Source: Malachius bipustulatus
Taxonomy: Eukaryota; Arthropoda; Insecta; Coleoptera; Melyridae
Direction of reading: 5' to 3'
Assembly (NCBI GenBank): GCA_910589415.1
Contig: OU342632.1
Span: forward strand, 11,783,507 to 11,847,506
DNA length: 64,000 nt
The notes beneath the pieces are model-generated. The model was not told the origin of the DNA, did no database searches, and saw only the letters and a list, made by a program, of their open reading frames with translations. The translations under genes were made by a program, and so were the position numbers. Below are positions 12,843 to 25,037 of the stretch, one piece after another (the first letter of the stretch is position 1; every line of letters starts with the position of its first letter).

Positions 12843-15730
12843 CTATAATTCTCGAGCAGCGATCACCAAGGTATCTGACATGCTATTCATGTTAAGATCG
12901 CAAATGGTCGAAATGCGGTTAAAAAGTGTCGACATTACGTACACGGGTGACTTTACAAGTACATTAGACCGCGGTATCCTCAGTGAAAATGTTCTTGTAG
13001 TCCTTAAATTCTGACAAGGGACGTGGAAACTAAAAAGCGATAACATCAAAGGACAATCTATGTGATTATGGAAGAGTTGATACAGGAACTTAATTGCAAC
13101 AATCTTCCGTCGCTTTTGTAGAGTCGTGAAACCGAATCTCTCCAACAAAAAATCACAGTTCATATCTCTCTGTGGATAAACACCATACATTTTATAATTC
13201 AGAAATCTCAGAAATCTTCTCTGTACACGTTCCACTTCATTGACCTGACAGAAATAATAGGGGGACCAAACCAGACAACAGTATTCTAATTTAGATCTTA
13301 TGTAAGAATAGTATAAGACCTTCAGACAGTGAGAGTTGTTGAAATCTCGGCAGTTTCTATGCAAGAACCCAAGCATCCTCATAGATGACTTGGTGATGAG
13401 GGTCACATGGTCAGCGAACGTAAGGCCACTATCAAATGTTACACCGAGATCCTTCACAGTACTGCTACGTGCTAATGTCTCGGACCTGAACTTATAGTCG
13501 TATGTTATGGGATTCTTTTTCTTAGTAAAAGTAACTACCCGACACTTACCCGTATTCATCTGCAGCCTATTATCCTCACACCACCCTTCAATATTATCAA
13601 TATCGTTCTGTATCAAAAGACAATCATCATGACTATTGATTACCGAAAATAATTTCAAGTCATCCGCGAAAAGAAGCTTAGAAGAATCGATAACATCCGT
13701 AATATCATTTATGAAATAATATCATTTATGAAAATCAGAAAGAGCAACGGCCCCAGGTTCGAACCTTGAGGTACACCAGATGTAGGGGTAAAAGAACGCG
13801 AACTATAGCCGTTATACAAGACGCACTGTTGTCGACTCGATAGGTAAGATGCAAAAAATGATCTCAGACGTGAACTGAAACCAAAATATTCAAGTTTTCC
13901 GAGCAGCAAATCATGATCAAGTCTATCGAAGGCCTTCGAGAAATCGGTATAGACCACATCAACCTGCCCCTGCGAATCTAAAGTCTCAGCAGCAAACTGC
14001 GTAAAATAAGATAAATTTGTCACCGTAGAACGTCCATTCATGAAACCATGCTGCAACGGTGAAATTGCCTGATGAATAGCAGGATAAATACAAGAATACA
14101 CCGACGCCTCAAAGACCTTAGCGAAGTTATTAAGGATGGAGATTGGCCTGTAATTGCTGATCAAAGCTGGATCACCATCCTTCAATACCGGACACACCTT
14201 AGCTGTCTTCCAAATAGTTGGAAAGATTGATGTTTTGAGAGACAAGTTAAATATAAGGGTTAGAGGTTCAACGAGGACACCTTCGCAATCCCCAATCAAG
14301 AAGCTAGGTATCTGATCGGAACCCGCCGTAGTCTTACGTTTGAGCTTCCTTATAGCATTAATGACATCGTCCACAGATAGCTCAGGGACATCAACGAACA
14401 GCGAGTCGAACTGGGATCTGGCAGTATAAACATTTCGTTGGGAAGATGATGATGGTAAGTATACACTAGCGAAATATTTAGCGAAATTTTCCACAATATC
14501 AGTGGGATTATCACACTTCAAACCTTCACTGTCAATCACAGAAGCCGGTATCCTAGATGTTCCCCTCTTACTCTGAATATACTGCCAAAATCTCTTGGGC
14601 TCATCCACCAAGCTACCCTGTAAATTATCAATGTAACTCCGATATGCATCTTTTATTTTGTGCTTAATTACGGCTCTCAGTTCTGTGAATTTTTGAAAAT
14701 GAAATACTTTCCCCGTACGCTTAAAACAGCCATGATGCCTATGCTTGAGTTTGATGTAATTTATAATCTCTTTATTAAACCAAGGTGGATAAGTACGAGA
14801 TCCCGGTCTAGTGCTATTATAGTGAGGTACAAACTGGTTGAAAATCGAGTATATTCTCTGGTAAAAATAGGAGCAGGCCTCATTCACATCATCATAAAAC
14901 CTCAGCTCAGACCAATCTTGAATGAGGAGAGCCTGATACAATCCTGGGAAATCAGCCCTTTTAAAATTATACTTCTTAGTACCTGGATTACATGAAAAAG
15001 AGCCTACCCTGGAAACGACAAAATCCAACTCAATGCAAAGGGAGGGATGGTGTGTGTCCTCGGGGACAAACGGTATGTTGTCACGAGATACGTCACAGTC
15101 AATGTTCCCCATAATTAAGTCCAACACGTGATCATTACTGTTTTTTACGTGATTAAATTGCCTATAGTCGTTATAATCTAGAAAACGACTTAATGCCCGA
15201 CCCTTAGGACCCCTGCTCAATCCGTAGTACCAGTCTGGAGCATTAAAATCTCCCAGTAGTAATACATGACTGACACTTGACAAATAGTTACAAAGCATTT
15301 CAAAGAAAGTCTCATAGTCGGTGACGGTGACGTCCGGTGGAATATAGATACAAAATATATACAGATAAGCAGTATTTAATCTAACTTTACACCCAACGCA
15401 ATCAATAGAAGGAATCTCCTTTGATAGGAAACCAAGGTCCAAATAAGATGCAATATATGAGTTTTTCAGTGCCAGGAGGACACCGCCACCGCGGACCACA
15501 TTGAGCCGGCTGAACTGGCGGTCCTTTCGATATACAAAAAAATTATCAGAGAAGTATTCAGAGCTTGATATATCCTCAGACAGCCAAGTTTCAGCCAGAC
15601 CAACACAATCGTAGCTCGAAGCAGATGAACTTACATAAAAGTCTGACGTTTTAGTCCTCAGACCACGCACATTCTGGAAATAACACCTAATATTGGATCC
15701 TCTAGGTTGGGCGGCTACATGTTTTTTGCT
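12843..15730 (-). pseudogene. LINE ORF2: endonuclease-reverse transcriptase, interrupted by a 17-bp duplication
   Basis: The ORF2 polyprotein would nick the target DNA and reverse transcribe the element RNA. The N-terminal apurinic-type endonuclease shows LAETWL, LLLGDFNAPDW and, at the usual SDH site, EDTHHPSL. The RT shows NYRPISILN, TDFSKAFDRLDH, GVPQGSNLGPLLFLIFIND and, after the break, LLFADDLKLF. A thumb/C-terminal region follows (KLEYCCLVWSP, VERVQRRFLRFL). The first open part is 15670-13709 by its GTG codon; the frame continues upstream to about 15730 (CYFQNVRGLRTK), overlapping the end of ORF1, so translation probably restarts near the ORF1 stop. The second open part runs from about 13708 to 12843. 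A 17-bp tandem duplication at 13701-13734 shifts the frame and creates a stop just before the catalytic FADD. Confidence 0.88.
13701..13734. repeat. 17-bp tandem duplication that disables LINE ORF2
   Basis: The units AATATCATTTATGAAAT (13701-13717) and AATATCATTTATGAAAA (13718-13734) differ only in the last base. In the reading frame they duplicate the codons for FINDI and add a frame change, ending the upstream frame at TAA (13709-13711 on plus). Removing one unit would rejoin LIFINDI to TDVIDSSKLLFADD. Confidence 0.85.
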
Positions 15731-16584
15731 CGGTCCAAAGAAGGGCCCTTAAATTTTGATATATAAGGGCAATTGTCTCTGTACTTCAAGGTGATATTCT
15801 GCTCCCCCTCTTCAATCCTCTTTTTAAAGTCGTGTACCACCGCTGCATTGGTAGTGCGCTGAACATGCGTCAGATCAGCGTGGAAGAGGTGCTTGCGATC
15901 CTTGTTGCGCTTGTTCGAACGCAAGACCTCACCAGCCTCCCTTTCGGTATCATATATGATCTTCAGTGGTCGAACTCTGTCCTTTCTGGTCGCACCAATA
16001 CGCACGATTTTCCTGGGTTGTGCAAATTTCCCCAAAGGTGATAGAATCTCAACGACACGGTCCAGATCATCCCGCACCCTATCAGCCACAGATTCGGATG
16101 CTGACTCAGGAATGTTGTAAATTATGACATTGCGGCAACGCTTTCTTCGGTCATCCAATTCCGAAATTACTTCAGACACCCCCGGAAGCTGCATCTCGGT
16201 TGGAACGGCAGCCTTGATTTGTTTCAACTCTTCTTTCACTATGATGACATCATTTTCAAGAGCATTTAATCTGTCATATATCTTCTTAAATTCCTCAGTA
16301 ATAACCTGCATTATATTGGACTTGAATGTCTCAAACTGCAACTTTATTGCATCCTCAATCAACGCTGTATGAGAGGAAGCACTCTGCTGGGCCACGTTAC
16401 AATGTGAGCACTGCCACTTGTTCCAGGACATCGTTTTTGCTTGTAGGTCACTAAGATTCAGGCATTTGATATGTGCAGACTTCCTGCACAACCCGTTGCA
16501 TTTAGTAGAGGGAGTTGTGGGAGTTATAGCAGAAGAACAAACCAAACAGTAGCCTGGCATCGCTACAAAAAACAATGTAAACAA
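15715..16584 (-). CDS. LINE ORF1: PHD-finger/coiled-coil/RRM-like nucleic-acid chaperone
   Basis: Intact 289-codon frame starting at ATG (MFTLFFVAMPGYC; the internal Met before PGYC is an equally good start). Residues about 13-60 form a PHD-like finger: CLVC, CNGLC, HIKC and a final CSHC. Residues about 80-125 look like a coiled coil (heptad-like IYDRLNALENDVIIVKEEL). From about 140 comes the ORF1p core, with RNVIIYNIPES and later RPLKIIYDTEREAGEVL, like the RRM-type fold of LINE ORF1 proteins that bind the element RNA. The frame ends at TAG where the ORF2 frame is already open. Nothing is missing. Confidence 0.85.
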   Translation of the reverse strand: MFTLFFVAMPGYCLVCSSAITPTTPSTKCNGLCRKSAHIKCLNLSDLQAKTMSWNKWQCSHCNVAQQSASSHTALIEDAIKLQFETFKSNIMQVITEEFKKIYDRLNALENDVIIVKEELKQIKAAVPTEMQLPGVSEVISELDDRRKRCRNVIIYNIPESASESVADRVRDDLDRVVEILSPLGKFAQPRKIVRIGATRKDRVRPLKIIYDTEREAGEVLRSNKRNKDRKHLFHADLTHVQRTTNAAVVHDFKKRIEEGEQNITLKYRDNCPYISKFKGPSLDRAKNM

Positions 16585-16660
16585 CAGACAGCTGATTCAG
16601 GTATACACAGCGGCGATATCAGCGACCTCGAGCAGTATCAAAAAAAAAAAAAAAAAACGC

Positions 16661-17420
16661 GATATGATGCGATACACTGTCTTGATGGAAATTAAAATTT
16701 AGAAATTAATTAACCAAATATCAAAGTTTTTCCTGTTTTTAACTATTGTAGAAGAGCGCCCCCACTGATTCAATAACACAATCACGTTACACTATTTTCA
16801 ATGAGACAAGTGCAGCAATCAAAACTTAAAAAACCGAACTATTAACTCATGAAAACTTGATATTACCAGGAGCGTTTTGTATCGCCTCTTGACTTCATTT
16901 GTACACAAAATGGTGAAAATGTAACTTGTATGTATATCTCAGCACTCAGCACTCTGCAACATAAATATTGATACGTACGAGTGTCTAATGGATGTTTTGT
17001 AAAAATGTTGTAAAATGGATGTTAATTGATAATAATACGATCGTTTCGATGGATATAATGAGAATCTTTTTAAACAATTACCAATAATTCTCTCTCATTT
17101 TAATTTTTATTATTTTGAGGGCCTCTATTTGATGCATGTCAAATATAAAATGACAGAAACAAAATTCAGAAAAATTGAGGCCAATTCATGCTTACTTGCT
17201 CATCTGAAGAATATGAAATTACATCCATTACAAGACAGACTGATGGATGAAAGAGATAATAGCAGTAAATAAGGTCTCTAAAGTTAGCAGAGTAATTATA
17301 AGTAGCAGATCCTAGAGTATCTTGATATAAAATTATGATAAAGAGTACTGTTACTGAAGCTAATCTTTCCTCTCTTCCCGACCGATAACGATCTGACAAA
17401 GAACAGGCCATTATTCAATA
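16661..17420. other. No recognisable gene
   Basis: AT-rich sequence between the LINE 5' end and a hairpin element. The 81-codon minus-strand frame at 17166-17411 has no recognisable domain. Confidence 0.4.
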
Positions 17421-17706
17421 TATGGCTTGTCCAGTGAGTGTTGTCCGGTGAGATGCCACACTGATCCTGACTATAAACGATTTGATTTTTTATGTTTTAA
17501 TTCGTACTAATTATTAGAATTGTACGAATCAAATCAATTATTGTTTTATAATATTTATATTATATTAATAATAAATATTATAATTATAATATAAATCAAT
17601 TATTATAATTGTACGAATTAAAATCAATTGTACATAAAAAATCAAATCGTTTATAGTCAGGATCAGTGTAAAATCTCATCGGACAACACTCAATGGACAA
17701 GCCATA
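17421..17706. mobile_element. Short foldback/hairpin element
   Basis: The arms of about 105 bp are near-perfect inverted copies: TATGGCTTGTCCAGTGAGTG on the left, CACTCAATGGACAAGCCATA on the right, with TATAGTCAGGATCAGTG shared further in. The centre is almost pure A/T. No coding capacity. The ends differ from the TACAGGGTG group. Confidence 0.8.
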
Positions 17707-17849
17707 GTGACTTTTTAGTCAATTCTCATTCCTGACAGCTGTGGTGGGGCGCTTAATTGCAGGTTTCATAGGCGTTACAAAAAATTGTCTATTTGTTTAT
17801 TATTTTAAACAATCTTTTTACACATTTATTCTCTTTTTCCATAACTAAC

Positions 17850-19075
17850 GAATGAATAGGGACTTTATACCAACTATAACTGATACCAAAAACGTGTGTT
17901 TTCGTTTTTATTATTGATTTCATTGGGTAACTTTTGACTTTTGATACCAGTCTAATATTATCTTGTTGTCCTCGGTCCTAATCTGTCTAGTGCCAAGACA
18001 AGGAACTGAAAGGTTTTTTCTTCTTCCAAGGTGAATTTAATGTGTGGTTATCAAAGCTATTGAAAATGTTCAAGATTTCTTGTGTCTTCCTTTCTGGAAT
18101 AGACCAGATTAAATAATAATAATAATAAACAACTTCATTCATCACCATCATACATTTATTATTTATAAAGACCAACTTAATCATTTATACCTGAATAATG
18201 ATCCTGACAAATAATCCATGTACTGGTAGAGAAAAGGTACAGGAAAGTTTATCTCTCTTTTGCATGTTTTTATTAACTTGGACATGACCCAATTAGCTAA
18301 GACCGGGCTTGAGTTACTTCCCATTGATTAGCCGAAAATTAGAGAATAGAACTTCCCTTTGTAGACAGAGACAGAGAATTTTTATTTGAATAGAAATTCT
18401 ATTATCTATAGAAAAAATAGTTTTGGAATGTTGGTGTGGTCTTCTAACGTTCCCCATTCTTCAGATATAACAGATATTGTTGTCTCTAATGATACGATAA
18501 TATGTTGTCTCGTATGTTAGTAAAAAGAAAGACTACATCTAAAGAATTTATGACATAACATTCTGATAGTTGAAAATTATTAATCAATGTCGAAAAAGTG
18601 AAAGAATCTTTGATGGCGAATTCAGAAAATCGTAAAAAGCATACATAACTTAAAATTTTTGCATATGGTTTACTTAATTTTGATGTAGTTGAATACTCGT
18701 CAATGGGCAATTCTCTTTATGTACTGTGATTAATCCGCAAATTCTAGGTGGAATGGCGTTATAATTCGTTAATTTTTTGGCTGCTTCTGCTGTTATACAT
18801 ACAACCTCTTTCATTTAATATCTTTAACAAGTTGTTGTTTTGCGTTTATGGAATTTATTGGTTGGATTTGATCTCAATTCAGTGTATGTATTAACATCAT
18901 CAATGAGACTCGACATCTTTTCTTGATAATCAGCTTGATACAATATGATCACTGTGACGTTGCCTTTGTCTGACTTGCTGACAATTATTTCTGGGTGTTC
19001 TTTGAGATATTTTCTGGTCTTACGGTAGACTGACCGAATATATGAAAATTCTTGTCTCTAGAGCCTAGACGGTTC
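17850..19075 (-). pseudogene. Penelope-like element reverse transcriptase relic
   Basis: Read downward from 19075, minus-strand fragments match the PLE RT in order: EHPEIIVSKSDKGNVTVI (usual sKaDKGnvtV), YQEKMSSLIDDVNTY, NAIPPRICGL followed by HKENCPL (usual PPRiYGLPKiHKe..PLRP), FQLSECYVINSLDVVFLFTNI (usual vSlDVvSLFTnIP), GKFYSLIFG-SMGSNSSPVLAN (usual QigGspMGSplSP), then YQYMDY at the YVDD active site, and ILNIFNSFDNHTLNSPWKK. The second catalytic Asp pair is degraded to MDY, and stops and frameshifts are scattered throughout. The GIY-YIG endonuclease is absent. A dead, truncated copy, divergent from the fragments at 51.4-53.1 kb as far as can be judged. Confidence 0.72.
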
Positions 19076-19079
19076 TTTT

Positions 19080-20400
19080 CTATACCCCTCAAAGAATCCT
19101 TTCTGGTAAATTTTGAAATTCTTTTGATTACTTGTTTAAAAAAATATCAAATTTTCAAAAAAATCGTATAACATTCTTAATAATTATACAAATTAAAGAT
19201 TTTTCCTTTTCAAATTCTTGTTTTTAGATGGCCTTTACAGAAAAAAATACAAAAAATATTTGAAGTGGTTTTGATAGAGTTTTGAGTTCGAAAATTATTA
19301 AATTAAGTGGTGTCTTTTGGAATGTGAGTGAATTTTCGATTTTTTGTTTGTTTTTTTTTTTCATTTTTTCAAACTGCAATTGTTTAACAACTGCTGGGTC
19401 CATAAGAACTTTTTTTTTATTTTTGAAAATTTGAAAAAAAATCTTATAAATAATTATAAGTGGGCACCAATTTTTGTCACTTAGGTAGGCACCTATATTC
19501 TTTTTTTACTTATTTTAAATTAATTTTAATATTTGTTGATTTTTAATATTGAGTGATTAAAATAAATAAGAACGTTTGCTTCGTTTATAAAGTAGGTTTT
19601 TAAAACGTTTACTAATTGATTTTAATCACTCATTATTAAAAATTAAAAAATATTAATAATATTACCTAATTTAAAATAAGTAAAAAAATAATACACCTAA
19701 TAAGTGACAAAAATTGGTACTTATAGTTATTTATAGAGAATTTTTTTTCAAGTTTTCAAAAATCAAAAAAAAAAAAAAGCTATGAAGGAGACTCCACCTG
19801 ATCGGTCTTAAAAGTTGTTAAAAAATTGTACCTAGTTTGAAGTAAAATAAATTAAAAAAGAAAAAAAACGAAAGATCAATTTGTTTCATAGAAAGATACT
19901 TACTTTCAAAACACGATTTAAAATTTCAAATCAAAAATCTGAATAAAAAAACTAAAATTATTTTTCTATTGTATTCTGAAAAGGCCATCTAAAAACAAAA
20001 ATTTGAACACAATTTTTTTTTAATTTGGAACAATATTCAGGGCCACTTTTTCAATCCAAGTTCAAACAACGTTTAATTGTTTAAATAAGGCAGTAGAATA
20101 TGAATTAGAACTAGAAAGGGGGTAGCGTAGCCTTTCCAGTTATGATTCATTTCACTATTTTATTTAGACCAAAATTAACCGTTTGGTAGCGATGAACTTC
20201 AGTTCAGTTGAATGTTGCTTGAACTTGGAATTGAACAAGCGGCCCTAAGAAAGTTGTGTGATTATTTTGAAAATTTGATATTTTTTGAACAAAGTGATCA
20301 AAAAAATCTGAAAATTTACCAAAAAGGTATTCTTGAGAGATACTAAAAAAAGTAAAAAAAAGAGGAAATCAAAAATCAAAACTTTTCAAACCGTCCAATT
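19080..20400. mobile_element. Foldback element, right arm split by MITE B
   Basis: The arms are inverted copies. Inner text such as TTTTTAGATGGCC (left, 19219) mirrors GGCCATCTAAAAAC (right, 19983), and CAATTTTTGTCACTTA mirrors TAAGTGACAAAAATTG. Outer text AATATCAAATTTTCAAAA on the left is mirrored by TTTTGAAAATTTGATATT at 20265-20282, which lies beyond the nested MITE. No coding sequence. Confidence 0.72.
20039..20246. mobile_element. MITE B (AGGGCCRCTT ends) nested in a foldback arm
   Basis: Inverted terminal repeats: left AGGGCCACTTTTTCAATCC, right (reverse complement) AGGGCCGCTTGTTCAATTCC, both followed by AAGTTCAA-CAAC. Total 208 bp, no coding region. Both foldback half-arms resume at its edges, so the boundaries are well defined. 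The TSD is not clear. Confidence 0.78.
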
Positions 20401-22652
20401 TGGCGTGGAATGCCTCAAATGTTTATATATGACATATATCGAGGGACTCTTCTAGGTATAACTATGTTATATCTCTAATCTCTATACATCCAGATTTATA
20501 TTTTTAACCTTTCACAGCTTCTTAATTTTAATAGGTGTCTTAAGAATGCTATAACAATTTTCAATCAATCACGTCTTCGTTTTCGTTTCATAAATAAAAT
20601 GGTGGGGAGTATGTTTATTGATGAATATACGGACGTAAAAGCTCTATTTACAAAATATACGGATAGGTAGATATAAGTATAGGTACTGAAAGGCAATTTC
20701 CACCAAAACTTGTTTACAAAGAAGTATCGCATTCTAGTTTCATCCGCATGCCCTGTAGACTGCAGTTGATATTCATGAAATAATGAATTTATTAATTAAT
20801 TCGGAAATTTAATCACGTAAAGCGTAATCGATTCTGATTTTATTAAAAAGCTAATTAATCTTGGTACTGGGTTGAAATCAAAATATCCGCTATGCATATT
20901 ATAATTTAAATGCCTCCAAGTTGAAAACCTGTGAGAACAAACACCTTTAGATCTTATGCTCATTGTGCTCATTAATACCTTCAACTTTTTTTTAAATCTG
21001 TTTGTTTTTAAAATCAAATGAATATTTTTAATAATTGAGTAAGCATGATTACCATGGATATATCAACTGAAAAGTTTGTAGAAAATGACATATGAAATCC
21101 AAATATTCAACCAACAATGCAATAACAAAACCAACATCCAATGGTTACCAGAATTAAACAAATAGTAACAATAGAGGGAGTTATGGATTAATAACAGCCC
21201 AGTATAACTCCCAAGGGAGTTATGAATATGTTTATAGTTATACGGTAACCAAGCGTTTATCTAGTTATAATGTATTAGTATGAAATAAACTAATTAATCG
21301 TTAATAAATAGCCTTTAATAAGTAGCAGGTAATATAAATTGGTAGGTACTTGAACCTTTCAATTTTTTTCTCTACTATTTTTGAAAACAGAGCAGAAACC
21401 TTTCCTCCAAGATAAAAAGGAAATTTATAACAGCCGAATTCATTAACCATAAATAGTATTGTGCTTCCATATTCACCGAATTAAGTTTCTTATTTAACAA
21501 AATACAAAGATTAAAAATTCGGATATAACGAATAATCAGAACTCACTCAAATCAAGAGAAGTGATTTAATGTTTCACTATATACTTCTAAATCTGCGAAA
21601 TAACTTTCTAGTTTATTACATTTAGCAGGGCTGCTATGGAATTTTTTTAGACCACTTTGGTGTTAAAAATAAAAAAAGAAATTATAGCCAACAAAGCAGG
21701 TGAACGTTTTATGTTAAATATAATAGCCAAAAAAATTAAATGATATCCTAGCTCAACACATGCGTTTGTTTTTCATCTTGATCGGCGGTCTTGATATTAT
21801 AAATCGTAGTCTGCAGGCAATATTATCCAGATATGCAAGGACAAATTGCACATGCCATCATCGCTGATGACGCTAATAATTCAAAAGGCAAGTGTTACGT
21901 GTTTCAAAGGCCCAGAGCAGGAGCCCCGGCGCCGACAGGCTCCTATTAATTAAAATAGTAACCAAATCTCAATCTAGCTTAAAAGGGTCGAGAATTTAAA
22001 GCGAGGTTTGATTAGGTGATTTCAGTTTGAGTTTATTTCTATCGTGACTATTCACCCTGGAACGAAAGCAAGTAGGTATGATTAAATTTTTTGTTTCTAC
22101 ATAACCTTCGACCATAACAGCTTGGTCGAAGTGCATACATAGCCCTCCATTTTGGTAACTGGTAAGTAAAAGGATTTAAAATGTTTAAACGTGATGTGCG
22201 AACTAGATTATGTTTTTTTTTCTCAAAATGCTTCTTTTTGCCGCGGGTATACCTAGAGTTTTTGTTCGAATTCATCATTATAGTCGCATTAAATTACTTA
22301 ATGGAAGGATGGAAGGCTAAATTATTATGACCGTTGAGTGTCATGTTTCAGGTGAAATTATAAGTTATGCTTCTCCAATAATTTTCTGTTAATAATAATT
22401 GTAAAGTGTTTAATAATTATTACTATATGATGCGTTTGATTTGAATTTAATATAACTGAATTGTAGTCATAATTGTGGACTTATTAAAATACATGTCAAC
22501 CTGGGAACAAATGATAAGTAAATTGATATTTTACTAATTGACGAGGAACATCTAGATCAAGATTTGATTTATTCTTGATTATTAAGTCTTGAACATCGAA
22601 GAAAAATAGCTGACCTCAGCCTGTCTTACAGATATTTTTATGGGAAGTGTTC
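20401..22652. other. No recognisable gene
   Basis: Mostly AT-rich unique sequence. A GC-richer patch at about 21840-21990 (containing AGGAGCCCCGGCGCCGACAG) stands out but has no coding frame; it could be regulatory or a repeat without a second copy here. Confidence 0.4.
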
Positions 22653-22914
22653 AAAAGACGTGGCCCGTTTGGTCCCCGCTAGAACGAAGCAGGGCAGGAA
22701 TACACGTCGAGCCGCAATAGTTCAATCCCTATCAGGTTCATCTCATTACACTTCTTATCAACTTATTTCAGACTTTATTTCATATGTATATAAAATCACA
22801 TCTCTTTGGAATAGCATTCAAAGGGAAGTGTTTCCTGAGGAATACAACCTGCACCGATTAAAAGTCAACGCGAATCGATATCTTGTCTCATGCACCGCTC
22901 CCAGAGCGTCATAG
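22653..22914 (+). pseudogene. LINE ORF2 C-terminal fragment
   Basis: The frame contains RTKQGRNTRRAA, then SLWNSIQREVFPEEYNL and LKVNANRYL. This is the typical end of many Jockey/R1-type ORF2 proteins (usual arLWNsLP..vFPe.Ynl..FK..Vn.yL). Only the last 80 or so residues survive, with no RT upstream, as expected for a 5'-truncated insertion or a heavily decayed copy. Confidence 0.6.
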
Positions 22915-23196
22915 GGATTACCCTGCATTGCATGAGTCTTTTCAATAAAAAAATTAGGACAATCGGAGCGTGTGGAACATGATCTGTTCCTCCTGATTCC
23001 CTGATATCTAAACATCTATGAGGGAAATTCGCGGCTGTGAGAGGGAAAGTTCGAGAACTAACTTTTAGGAAGAGCCCACCACGATGTCTAGAATCTTCCA
23101 GGAATAGAATATTAGAAACTCCAGAAGTAAGTTCGGGAAAGAAACTCTCGAAGTACATTCCAGAAGAACTCTAAGTGTAACATGTTGATTATTATA

Positions 23197-24187
23197 ACCT
23201 GAAATATCCAAATATCTCGAAAAAGGGCGCACTAGAGGAAAAATATTTTTCACGGAAGCGGTTTTGTTCGATTGGAGACATTGTTAAAACACAAAAACCA
23301 CCCTGCACCTCTCACCTCTCATGAGTGGGGATAACCTTGAAAAAGAGCAACCCATAAATTTTATTGAAAATTAGTAAACAGCGACAAAACAATCGTAAGA
23401 TTTTACTAAAACATTTTTTGCGAATATTCATAGATGGCGCTGTAATCGGGGAAATTTTATTTTGTTTATTTTTCCTAATATCTCAGAAAGTAAACACTCT
23501 GCGGAAAAATGTTTTCTAAAAAAGTGGTTCAGTTGAGAGGGGAGGGGCATCGGTTAAACGCAAAAACGAACGTTGGAGTTGGGGTAACTTTGAAATTGTA
23601 AATTAAAACTCAAATTTTTTATTGTGAGTTTGTATTCAGTGAAAAAACATGCGCAATAAATGTTCCGGTAAGTCCGACGAAGCATTTTTTGTCACTAAAT
23701 ACGAATTTGCAAAAAAGTAGGAGTTCTTAATTAAAGTTTTAAAGTTCAAATTCCTTCGCAACGGATGAGAAATGTAGGGCGGTTTTTGTGTTTAAACGAT
23801 GTCCCCCTCCCCAACTAAACCATTTTTGTAGAAAACATTTTTCCGCTTACTTTTGCTTAAAGAGTGCTTACTTTTTGAGATATTAGGAGAAATAAAAAAA
23901 AAATCAAATTTCCTCGATTACAGCGCCATCTATGTATTAATTTCCAAAGGTGTTTCAGTAAAATCATACGCATTTTTTTCACTGAATACTGGATTAGTAT
24001 TACAAAGAAAAAATATGGGTTGCTATTTAAAATTTAAAATTTCACTCCCTCACAAGGAAAGCAGGTTGCAGCGTGGTTTATATATTTAAACGATGTCCCC
24101 TACTTATCTAACAAAACCACTGTTGTAAAAAAAAACAATTTCCCGCAGAGTGAGCACTTTTCGAGATATTTTGATATTTCAGGTTAG
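23197..24187. mobile_element. Foldback element (~1 kb palindrome)
   Basis: The outer arm starts AACCTGAAATATCCAAATAT and ends ATATTTTGATATTTCAGGTT. Inner mirrored words include CATAGATGGCGCTGTAATCG (left, about 23430) against CGATTACAGCGCCATCTATG (right), and GGAAAAATGTTTTCTA against TAGAAAACATTTTTCC. The centre is near 23640. No coding region; the arms have diverged moderately. Confidence 0.8.
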
Positions 24188-25037
24188 GTAAGAATCTAAG
24201 CTATGTATACTTAAGCGAAGCCAGGAGCGGGGCGAGTTTAGTTTAGTGCAGACTGCGAAGTGGTAAATGAATAAGGAAGCAATAGTAATTGGGCGATGTA
24301 AGAAGGCGATAGTAGGTGATTTACGGAAACAGTAATATTAGTGTGATTATAATTAAACTTGTATATTAGTTGGTATAAGTAGTGCTTAGTATGTCAACGG
24401 AAAATTAAAGTATAGGTAAGCGATTTATAAAGTAATTAATTCACTTATTAATGGGCTTTCCAAAATTATTTCGCGGAGAATGGCTATTATTCACTTGGAC
24501 ATTCCAGCACTCACCTACGGTTTGTGTTGAAAGTGTCGTGAATAATACAAATACTCGTTGAAGAATTATAATTTATTCTGCATGTGTATTTTTATAGAAC
24601 CGTGACTAATAATACCTGCCTGAAATTATGTATTATAAAAAATGTAGTATTAGAATAGTTTACAGGATTCTAGAAACTATTGTTCTCGTAAGTTTACCCA
24701 ACAACAAATAAGTAGAGACGGTATTGGAACCATTTGAGAGTAAATCAGGCCTTAGTCCGCGGCGGGCAGGGGGTTGCTAGAGATAGAACGAATTATTACA
24801 GATTAGTGAATAGAGTTATTGGAGGTAGGGAGGAACTGGTTTGTTTATTATCCGTATTACCCCAAATCGTCAATGATTTATTGGTTGGTTCTATGGAGAT
24901 TGGAGAAAGAGTTGAGCTGAAGTTATTTCTGTGTGAATTGGAGAAGTCATCGTTGAATTGGTTATTAGTTTGCTTCCAGAGAAGTAGGAAGACAGCAAAT
25001 TACTCTTGAGAGTGTTAAAAAAAGTACCGTTATAACA
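24188..25037. other. Unclassified stretch with a 91-codon frame
   Basis: A frame at 24734-25009 (plus) reads LVNRVIGGREELVCLLSVLP and continues in similar style; its composition is more protein-like than most short frames here. It vaguely recalls retroelement Gag helical segments, but no diagnostic motif (zinc knuckle, major homology region) is visible, so no function is assigned. Confidence 0.25.

Larger units (their letters stand above)
12570..16660 (-). mobile_element. Nearly full-length two-ORF LINE (CR1/Jockey group)
   Basis: Order on the minus strand: short 5' UTR (an A17-18 run at about 16641-16658 on plus lies near its start), ORF1 (16584-15715), ORF2 (about 15730-12843), a roughly 220-bp 3' UTR and a (TTA)n tail. 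ORF1 is open and ORF2 is open on both sides of one 17-bp duplication, so the copy is young. No target-site duplication could be identified with confidence at either end. Confidence 0.85.

Noticed and set aside
14660..14995. 111-codon plus-strand frame inside the LINE
   Set aside because: Antisense shadow of the intact ORF2 coding strand; no domain.
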